From positions 1-64,000 of the forward strand of contig CAMDQT010000006.1 of assembly GCA_945906305.1 (NCBI GenBank): a DNA stretch of 64,000 bases. The letters run 5' to 3'. A model generated the notes under the pieces. The model was not told the origin of the DNA. It worked only from the letters and a program-made list of their open reading frames with translations, and ran no database searches. The position numbers and the translations under genes are program-made. The stretch's first letter is position 1, and each line of letters begins with the position of its first letter. Below, in pieces: positions 7,898 to 15,162 of this stretch. Source of the stretch: Ferrithrix thermotolerans DSM 19514 (GTDB lineage Bacteria > Actinomycetota > Acidimicrobiia > Acidimicrobiales > CAIXPF01).

Positions 7898-9088
7898 ATG
7901 CGTACTGTCGAATCAAGGCTGGCGGCACTCGAACAGAACCAAGCGAGTTTGCTAGCTGAGAACGATGCCTTACGAGCAGAGAACCTTGAGTTGCGTTCCG
8001 TTCCGCACCCCGCGGGGACGCATGCGCCGCATGACACCCCGCCGAGTGAGGTCGAGCGACGCACGGTGAGCCGCCGCGGGATGATCGCCGCAGTAGCCGG
8101 CGCCGCCGGCGGGCTACTACTCACCAACGCCACACCCGCCGCCGCCGCAACCGGCAACGATGTCCTGCTCGGCCAAATCAATGAGAGCGGCGTCCAAACC
8201 ACAATCATCCACACCGGTAGCGGTTCTGCCTTTTGCGCTGAATCCCAGAACACCGAAGGCGTCACCAAAGGCGTGTTCGGTCAGGCCGTCAGCCCCGATG
8301 GGATTGGTGTTTCCGGTTTGGCCAGTTGCGAATGGGGCCCCACCAAAGGCGTGCACGGCGAGAGCAGCGGTTTCGGGGGCGTGGGTGTTTCCGGTTTGGC
8401 CAGTGCCGTATGGGGCGGTACCAAAGGCGTGTACGGCGAGGTTGCCAGCACCGACGGGGTCGGCGTGAAAGGCTACGCCCCCGCCTCCAGCGGCTTCACC
8501 AGGGGCGTGACGGGTGTCGCCGCCAGCACCGACGCTTACGGTGTTTTCGGTCACGCCACCGCAACGACCGGCGCCGCCAATGGTGTGTACGGCTTGGCTG
8601 TCAGTGGCGATGGCGTGGGTGTCTCCGGTGTGGCCAGTGCCGAGGTGGGCGCCAACAAAGGCGTTTACGGTGAGGCTGACGGCAACGAGGGGGTGGGTGT
8701 GAAAGGCTACGCCCCCTCCATCAGCGGCGATACCAGAGGCGTCGTCGGCCTCGCTGCCAGCACCTCCGGTTACGGTGTTTCCGGGCTCGCCAGTGCTGTG
8801 TCGGGCACCACCAATGGCGTGCGCGGCCAGGCTGACAGCCCCACTGGTTTCGGGGTGTTCGGAGCGAACGCCGCCACAAGGGGCGCGGCGGGTATGGCCC
8901 TGTACGGGCAGGGGCGGCTCAAAGTCACCGGCCGCTCCTACTTCGGGACACCGAACAGCGTGCCGCTGTCCGCTGACCTCAACAAGGGATCGATCTCGTT
9001 CTACCTCGACCAGGCAGCCAACAACCTGAAGGTGCGGGTCAAGTACTCAACCGGGGTACTGAAAACCGCCACCATCGCCCTGACCTAA
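7898..9088 (+). CDS. Tat-type exported repeat protein with eight 26-residue GV-G units
   Basis: 396 residues; the ATG at 7898 has a GGAGAA upstream. Residues 4-34 form a coiled coil (ESRLAALEQNQASLLAEN and on). A twin-arginine-like signal SRRGMIAAVAGAAGG follows at about residue 60, ending in TPAAAATG. From about residue 123 there are eight units of exactly 26 residues, for example TKGVYGEVASTDGVGVKGY. Units 2-4 and 5-7 resemble each other as a block, so a 78-residue super-repeat is visible. The C-terminal segment (SISFYLDQAANNLKVRVKY) is a compact domain seen at the end of other bacterial GVYG-repeat proteins. Probably a surface or secreted fibre. Confidence 0.78.
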   Translation: MRTVESRLAALEQNQASLLAENDALRAENLELRSVPHPAGTHAPHDTPPSEVERRTVSRRGMIAAVAGAAGGLLLTNATPAAAATGNDVLLGQINESGVQTTIIHTGSGSAFCAESQNTEGVTKGVFGQAVSPDGIGVSGLASCEWGPTKGVHGESSGFGGVGVSGLASAVWGGTKGVYGEVASTDGVGVKGYAPASSGFTRGVTGVAASTDAYGVFGHATATTGAANGVYGLAVSGDGVGVSGVASAEVGANKGVYGEADGNEGVGVKGYAPSISGDTRGVVGLAASTSGYGVSGLASAVSGTTNGVRGQADSPTGFGVFGANAATRGAAGMALYGQGRLKVTGRSYFGTPNSVPLSADLNKGSISFYLDQAANNLKVRVKYSTGVLKTATIALT

Positions 9089-9131
9089 CCCCATCCGGGA
9101 CGGCGGGTGCAGACGGGCCAGAACCTGGAAG

Positions 9132-9204
9132 AGCCCGAGAGGAGAATCGAACTCCTGACCTGCTCATTACGAGTGAGCCGCTCTGCCGACTGAGCTACCC
9201 GGGC
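9132..9204 (-). tRNA. tRNA-Thr (anticodon CGT)
   Basis: On the minus strand it begins GCCCGGGTAGCTCAGTCGGC and ends in a T-arm GAGTTCGATTCTC and a 7-base acceptor CTCGGGC. The anticodon loop is CTCGTAA, so the anticodon is CGT, reading ACG. The gene does not encode CCA. The acceptor stem has one G-U pair. Confidence 0.95.
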
Positions 9205-9454
9205 GAGGTGCCGCCGCAACGGACCGTCGTCGAGCGTAGCACCTCAGACACGTTGGCCCGCCCCCGGGGCCTATCAAGTGACCCCGCGGCCCGAGAACCG
9301 GCGGCGCTTTGAGCGAATCGTTCGAGGGGACCGAAACGACACGGCGGGCTCCGCCATCACCCTACGGAGGTGAGCGCCGTACACTTCGATCAGGTCCTTG
9401 ACCGCCCGGCGTTGCAGCAAGCAACGCCAGCAATGGCGCAGGCAGAGCGGAACA

Positions 9455-12400
9455 ATGCGACCAGGCAACAAAGCTGAAGTACGGACGGTGGGCGTGAGGA
9501 CAACCAGCGACATCGCGTCGGCGCGACCCTATCTGGATGGCGACCGCGAATGGTCCGCACTCGTGGATGCCAGCCCTGCGGGTGTGCTTTTGCTCCACGG
9601 CGACGGGCGGCTGGTCCGCGCCAACACCGCCGCATGCGAACTGCTCGGGCTCGATGCCAACCGCCTGCTCGTCGCCTACACGTCCGATTATTTGGGCCTC
9701 GCCGCTCGGCTACCCGTTGCCGGTCACAGCATCCTCGAGGCCATCGAAGGTGGCCATCACCTGCATCGGGTCGTACGCGCAGACGGCCAAACCCGCTGGG
9801 TGGAGTTCCAACTGGTCCCGCTCGCTCCAAGTACCGCGAGCCAGGTGCTGACCGCGGTGTACCTCACCGATCGGACGCGTCTGCACCTGCAGGCACGCGC
9901 GGCGAGAGTCCGTCTGGCCGGTGCCGACCTTGCGCTCGGCCAGGCCGGGGCTGTTGTGGTCGTCACCGACGTGGAGGGCCGGGTTCTGTACTGGTCGCCG
10001 GGAACCTCCCCGTTCCTTGCTCCTGATGCCAGCGGTCGCCACCTTGGGGCGGCGCTGGGAATGCCTGTGGCGGCACTCGACGCCCTCTCGCACCGGGCTC
10101 TCAACGGTGAAGTGGTGCGCGAAGCGAAGATGTTCACCGAGCCGACCCGCGACCAACTCCAACCCCAGCTGTCGGTCACCGTCATCGGGCTCGATTCCTC
10201 CAGCGAAGCGCCGAGCGACTCGGGCGGACCTGCCATCACCCAACTGGCATGGGTGCTCGTGCGCACGCCGCCCGCGATGGCCACCATGACCTCCCCGGCA
10301 ACCGAGCGTGAGTTGCAGCAGATCCTGCCCTACATCGAGGGAACCCTGACACTCATCGACGAGACAGGACGCACCCTGGCTACCTCGAGCGGAATAGCCG
10401 AGGAGGCCGTGCTCGGGTTCCCGAAATCGGCATGGGAGGCCGGACTCAACGTATTCGACCTCGTCGATAGCGCCGACCAGACCCGGGTGGGACAAGCCTT
10501 CGAGCGCCTCCTCGCCGCGCCGGGGTCCAAGGTCTCGGGTGAGTTCCGAGCCCGCACCGCTGATGGCCGCACCGTCCATGTCGAAGGCTGGGCGGTCAAT
10601 CTGCTGCATGTCGCGGACGTGGCCGGCATTCTCGTCGTCACCCGAGACATCTCCGTGCGCAAGCGCACCGAAGCCTTCCTAAACGACCGTGCAGACATCC
10701 TGCACGAGATCGCGTCGGCGGCACCGCTGGAAGTAACCATGCGACCACTGGTGGATTTGGCCAGCCGCCATCTCACCGGGGCCGCCGCGGCGCTGGTGCA
10801 ACACAACGGCGAGACAGCCGGCGACGGGCCAACCTTTACGTCGCGAACGTTTCCTTTCGAGAGCGTCCAGCCGTTACTAGACGCCCTTGGCATGGCCGCA
10901 CCCACCGAGTTGCACGTGTTGAACACCCTTGACTCGCTACGTGAGGTGCCCGAAGTACAGGTCGGGCTGCAAGTCGGGGGCTACCGCGGCATCGTCGTCG
11001 TGCCGGTGTTGAGCACGATGGCCGAGGCAGAGTCAGGCTGCCATGTCGGCCTCGGGGCGCTCGTGTGTGTATTCCAAGCCGGGCATCTGCCCGACGCCGC
11101 CGGGATCGGACTGTTACGGGAGGTGGCGGACCTCGCCGCCCTCGCCATCGAACGCGAACAGGCCGAAAAGGGGCTCGCTCACCAGGCCCTTCACGATGAG
11201 CTGACCGGCCTGGCGAACCGGCATTTGCTCCTTGACCGGCTCGAACAGGCATTGAACCGGGCCAAGCGAAGGGGACGCCATCTCGCCCTGATGTTCCTCG
11301 ACCTCGACCGCTTCAAGACGATCAACGACACCCTGGGCCACGACGTGGGTGACCAGCTACTGCGGCAATTCGCCGAACGTCTCCGCTTGCTCGTTCGACC
11401 GGAGGACACGGTGGCGCGCTTCGGTGGTGACGAGTTCGTGGTGCTCGTGGAGCACGTCATCGACGAACAGGAGGCGGCGCAGATCGCCGACCGGCTCGAG
11501 TCCGCCATGAACGAGCCGTTCCAGATTGATGGCCAGAGCCTGGCGGTCACGGCGTCAGTCGGCATCGCTATCGGCGAGGGAGACGACCAGCCCGCGACGC
11601 TCCTGCGTAACGCCGACGTCGCCATGTACCGAGCCAAGGAGTTGGGCCGCAATCGCACCGAGATTTACGACACCCGTCTTGAGCGCCATCTGGCCGACCG
11701 AACCCAACTCGGCCTCGACCTTCGGGCGGCGCTGGTCGAAGGCCACTTGCGGCTGGTCTACCAGCCGATCGTGGACCTTCGAACCGGACAGACCCGCATG
11801 GTGGAAGCGCTTTTGCGCTGGGATCACCCGCAGCACGGGCGGCTCATGCCGCTGGACTTCCTCGACGCCGCCGAGGACAGCGGCCAGGGCCTCGAACTCG
11901 GCGCGTGGGTGATCGAGCGGGGACTCACCGACGTGGCCGCCTTCGCCCGTGGCATGGCGCGAACTGCCACCTCGAGCGGGGCTCGGGCCCCCAAGCTTTG
12001 CATCAATCTGTCCGCCCGCCAGCTCGCCCACCCTGAGCTGGTCGCCCGAGTCGAGTTGGCCTTGGCCCGCCACCACTTTGTTCCCGACGAGTTGACCATC
12101 GACGTGCCCGAAAAGGCGCTGTCCACCGCAGGTGCCATGACGCTGCACAACCTCGAGAACCTCCATCAACTCGGCGTCAGCATTGCCATCGACGACGTCG
12201 GGGCGGGTGCCAACACCACCTTGCTCGGCATCCTTGAGCGGGTGCCGGCCGATTTGCTGAAGGTCGACCCGTCCGTCATCGCCGCCATGGGAGGCAACGA
12301 ACGCGGGACCGGCGATCGCCGGGAATCGCTCCAACGGTCGATGGCCGCGGGGTTGCTTGGATTAGGGCGGGGATTGGGATTGGCCGTCGTCGCCGAAGGC

Positions 12401-12517
12401 GTCGACAACCCGCGGCGGCTCCAACAGCTACGCCAGTTGGGCTTCGACCTCGCTCAGGGTCATGCCGTGGGCGCACCCGTCGATGCCGAACAGATGCTCA
12501 AGTTGCTGCAATCCTGA
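9455..12517 (+). CDS. PAS-PAS-PAS-GAF-GGDEF-EAL cyclic-di-GMP signalling protein
   Basis: About 1020 residues, no membrane segment seen. Three PAS-like domains (roughly residues 28-140, 150-270, 285-405), a GAF-like region (about 410-560), then GGDEF and EAL. The cyclase has the canonical RFGGDEF with an inhibitory RxxD site (RPED) five residues upstream, so it should make c-di-GMP under product control. The EAL domain keeps the signature (MVEALLRW), the Asn of INLSARQL and the DD pair, but varies elsewhere: IDVPEKA for the usual LEITES, DDVGAG for DDFGTG, and VAEGVD for VAEGVE. Start is uncertain (ATG 9455 or GTG 9494). Confidence 0.9.
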   Translation: MRPGNKAEVRTVGVRTTSDIASARPYLDGDREWSALVDASPAGVLLLHGDGRLVRANTAACELLGLDANRLLVAYTSDYLGLAARLPVAGHSILEAIEGGHHLHRVVRADGQTRWVEFQLVPLAPSTASQVLTAVYLTDRTRLHLQARAARVRLAGADLALGQAGAVVVVTDVEGRVLYWSPGTSPFLAPDASGRHLGAALGMPVAALDALSHRALNGEVVREAKMFTEPTRDQLQPQLSVTVIGLDSSSEAPSDSGGPAITQLAWVLVRTPPAMATMTSPATERELQQILPYIEGTLTLIDETGRTLATSSGIAEEAVLGFPKSAWEAGLNVFDLVDSADQTRVGQAFERLLAAPGSKVSGEFRARTADGRTVHVEGWAVNLLHVADVAGILVVTRDISVRKRTEAFLNDRADILHEIASAAPLEVTMRPLVDLASRHLTGAAAALVQHNGETAGDGPTFTSRTFPFESVQPLLDALGMAAPTELHVLNTLDSLREVPEVQVGLQVGGYRGIVVVPVLSTMAEAESGCHVGLGALVCVFQAGHLPDAAGIGLLREVADLAALAIEREQAEKGLAHQALHDELTGLANRHLLLDRLEQALNRAKRRGRHLALMFLDLDRFKTINDTLGHDVGDQLLRQFAERLRLLVRPEDTVARFGGDEFVVLVEHVIDEQEAAQIADRLESAMNEPFQIDGQSLAVTASVGIAIGEGDDQPATLLRNADVAMYRAKELGRNRTEIYDTRLERHLADRTQLGLDLRAALVEGHLRLVYQPIVDLRTGQTRMVEALLRWDHPQHGRLMPLDFLDAAEDSGQGLELGAWVIERGLTDVAAFARGMARTATSSGARAPKLCINLSARQLAHPELVARVELALARHHFVPDELTIDVPEKALSTAGAMTLHNLENLHQLGVSIAIDDVGAGANTTLLGILERVPADLLKVDPSVIAAMGGNERGTGDRRESLQRSMAAGLLGLGRGLGLAVVAEGVDNPRRLQQLRQLGFDLAQGHAVGAPVDAEQMLKLLQS

Positions 12518-12535
12518 ACACCTGACGTCAAGCGC

Positions 12536-13618
12536 TCACCTTGGTCGCGGCAAGTGCAGAAATAACCGTTCGAGCAGTAGCCGTTCGTTGGGGTTATGGT
12601 CCAGAGATTCAGCCGCCTGTTGGAGGGCGGCGAACACCCCGAGATCCACCTTGGGTCCTGCATCGTCGGCGAGTTCGAGGGCCAGTCGGTCACGGTAGGT
12701 ACGGGCGAGTACCGCAAATCCGAAACGAAGTTCCCCGGTACGGAAACGTCGACGTTCGCGACGCTGACGATCCTGCACCGTCTTGACCGGAGTCCGCATG
12801 CCGTAGCGCTCGTCCCGCGCCGCCAGCTCCGCCAGTTCCTCCTGATGGCTGACATCAATGGACACAAAGGCCGCATCGAGGGCCGCAAGGATCTCAATGA
12901 CCAGGGCCACAACCGCGGCGCCCGTCCCGTCAAGGCGGTCTGGCGCGGCAGCCCACAGCTCGGCCCGGCGGCTCAGCTCAGGATCGGAGGCCAAGATGCG
13001 CGCCCGACGCAAGTCACCGCCAGCGGCACGCGCTGCGACCGTCGCCGCCTCGGCCGCGATCCCCTCATCGATCAACCGCGCCGCCACCACCGCGGGATCG
13101 AGCGCCCCGAAGCGGATCACCCCACACCGACTGGCGATGGTCGCAAGCTCCACGGTTACCTCATCGGCCAGGATGAGGAACACCGTGGACGGTGGTGGTT
13201 CCTCGACTGCCTTGAGCAACACCGCCACCGCGTCTACCACCAGGTGGAACTCTGTCAACAACAGCACCCTTCGGGCGCCTTCCAGCGGCGTGCGAACCGA
13301 CTGAGTGACCACGGCACGGGCCTGGTCACGAGTGATGAACGGACCTTCGCGCTCCACAATGGCCAAATCGGGATGCGCCTCGGACTGGGCCAGGCGACGG
13401 TGCCTCGCCACCGCCTCACTGTCACCGATTTCCAGCGCGGTCCGGGCCAACAACTCGCCCGCCAGCAGCAGTGCTGCCTGACGCTTTCCCGCTCCCGGTG
13501 GACCGACCAGCAAGTAGGCGTGCAATGGATGGGCGACGGCGGCCCGAAGCTGGACCACGGCGTTGGGCTGGCCGATGACCGCCGCGAAGGGATCAAACAG
13601 GTCGGCCCCGACACTCAC
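12536..13618 (-). CDS. holB: DNA polymerase III delta' subunit (HolB)
   Basis: A 360-residue clamp-loader AAA+ protein. The Walker A motif GPPGAGKRQ is near residue 38, the region TEFHLVVDAVAVLLKAVEEPP corresponds to the conserved DKM..aaNALLKtLEEPP stretch, and SRC follows in ASRCGVIRF. The usual four-cysteine zinc module between Walker A and sensor 1 is not seen, as is common in actinobacterial versions. The start overlaps the MFS gene stop by 4 bases, so the two are translationally coupled. Converges with the GGDEF-EAL gene. Confidence 0.92.
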   Translation of the reverse strand: MSVGADLFDPFAAVIGQPNAVVQLRAAVAHPLHAYLLVGPPGAGKRQAALLLAGELLARTALEIGDSEAVARHRRLAQSEAHPDLAIVEREGPFITRDQARAVVTQSVRTPLEGARRVLLLTEFHLVVDAVAVLLKAVEEPPPSTVFLILADEVTVELATIASRCGVIRFGALDPAVVAARLIDEGIAAEAATVAARAAGGDLRRARILASDPELSRRAELWAAAPDRLDGTGAAVVALVIEILAALDAAFVSIDVSHQEELAELAARDERYGMRTPVKTVQDRQRRERRRFRTGELRFGFAVLARTYRDRLALELADDAGPKVDLGVFAALQQAAESLDHNPNERLLLERLFLHLPRPR

Positions 13619-15111
13619 CGCGGCGACGCCTCACCGCGGCGAGGGCGGCGACGCTGCCAGCCGATGGAACGCGCCGCGAGCACTCCTGCCGCGATCATGA
13701 TGGTGGCGGCCAACCACATGGTGATCCGTACCCCGGGCATGGACACCTCGAGGCCGGCGATGGTGACCTTGCTGTTGGTGGTGTACCGGTTGACGACCGC
13801 ACCGAAAGCGCCCGCAAGGAACGGACCGAGCGCGAAGGCGGACACCAAACACAACCGCACCAAGGTGTTCAACGAAGCGAAGATCCGCCCACGCAGCGCG
13901 TCATCGACATTCTCGTGTAACAGCGTGAAGCCGAGCACGTACGCGGTCCCAGCGCACACGCCGAGCCCGAATACCAGAATGGCCGCCGGGGTAAGGGTGG
14001 TGGTCGAGGTGGCGGCAAACAGGCACACGCCGGACGTGAAGACCGCCCCGGCAAAGGCCCGTTCCTTGGGGAGGTGGCGCTGAGTAACCACCACCGCGAT
14101 CACACCCCCGGCGACGCCGACCCCCAGCACGGTGAGAAACAAACCGAAACCCGCCGAGCCCGCCCCGAGCACATCGTCGATGAACAACTTGCCCAACGGG
14201 ACCAGCATGCCCCCACCGATCAGGCCCGTTGCCAGGCCGAGGTAGACCGCGCTCACGGTGGGACTGGCCGCGATAAATGACCAAGCCTCTTTCAGGTCGC
14301 TCCAGATGGCGGACAAGCTGGTCCGTGCTCCTTGACGCAGGACCGCGCCGCGTCGAGGCCGGGGCGGCATCGCGAGCCGCCACACGATCGTCGCGGACAC
14401 CAAGAACGTGAGACTGTCGATGTAGAAGCCGAGCGTGCCCTCCTGGGCGAAGCGCAAGGTGGTGGCCAACTCGCCGGTGGCCGAGCTACCGACCTTGGCC
14501 AGCACCGCGAACAGTGCCGCGGCCAACGGAAAGGTGCCGTACCCCGCGGCGATGGACATGGCGTTGGCCGTAGCGAGGTGCTGGGGCGGTACCAGGTTGG
14601 GTACCGTCGCCTCCTTGGATGGTTGCCATGCCAGCGTCAGCAGTTCCAGTACCAATGACGCCACGATGAGCCCGGCGACGGTATCGACGAAGGGCAAAGT
14701 GACCAGCACCGCGGCCCGGCCCAGATCGCACACCACCATGACCCGTTTACGATCGAAACGGTCGACTGCAACGCCGACCACCGCGCCGAAAAACAAACCG
14801 GGAAGCATCCGAGCCATGAACACGAAGCCGACGGCAATGGCTCCGGACGTTCGCCCGCCCAGGCGAGCGGCGAGGTCGGCTATGGCCAGAAACCCGAGCC
14901 AATCACCGGTCGCGGACATGAACATGGCCAACCACAGACGCAAGAACGACCAGGAGCCGAAGATGCGCACCACCAGCGATCCCGGCTCGCTCGAGGACAC
15001 CTCGAGGTCAGCACTAGCGGGTGCCATCGTGACGGCGCCATGACCCAGGGCGCCGGCACCGGGAGAAGGCCCCGCCCCGTTCCGACCTCCGTTAGGTGCC
15101 ACCTTGGACAC
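13615..15111 (-). CDS. MFS transporter in the topA-holB operon
   Basis: 498 residues, about 11-12 hydrophobic segments. The intracellular loop motif is seen as GVAVDRFDRKRVMV. After a 50-residue hydrophilic start, the core begins FLRLWLAMFMSATGDWLGF. It lies 51 bases after topA and overlaps holB by 4. In several actinobacteria a thymidylate kinase, sometimes fused behind an MFS domain, occupies this position; here the protein ends RRGEASPR with no kinase domain. Substrate unknown. Confidence 0.9.
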   Translation of the reverse strand: MSKVAPNGGRNGAGPSPGAGALGHGAVTMAPASADLEVSSSEPGSLVVRIFGSWSFLRLWLAMFMSATGDWLGFLAIADLAARLGGRTSGAIAVGFVFMARMLPGLFFGAVVGVAVDRFDRKRVMVVCDLGRAAVLVTLPFVDTVAGLIVASLVLELLTLAWQPSKEATVPNLVPPQHLATANAMSIAAGYGTFPLAAALFAVLAKVGSSATGELATTLRFAQEGTLGFYIDSLTFLVSATIVWRLAMPPRPRRGAVLRQGARTSLSAIWSDLKEAWSFIAASPTVSAVYLGLATGLIGGGMLVPLGKLFIDDVLGAGSAGFGLFLTVLGVGVAGGVIAVVVTQRHLPKERAFAGAVFTSGVCLFAATSTTTLTPAAILVFGLGVCAGTAYVLGFTLLHENVDDALRGRIFASLNTLVRLCLVSAFALGPFLAGAFGAVVNRYTTNSKVTIAGLEVSMPGVRITMWLAATIMIAAGVLAARSIGWQRRRPRRGEASPR

Positions 15112-15162
15112 GTTAGGGGATCAACGTGAACATCCACGGTGCCAACCGGCCCGAACGTCGAA

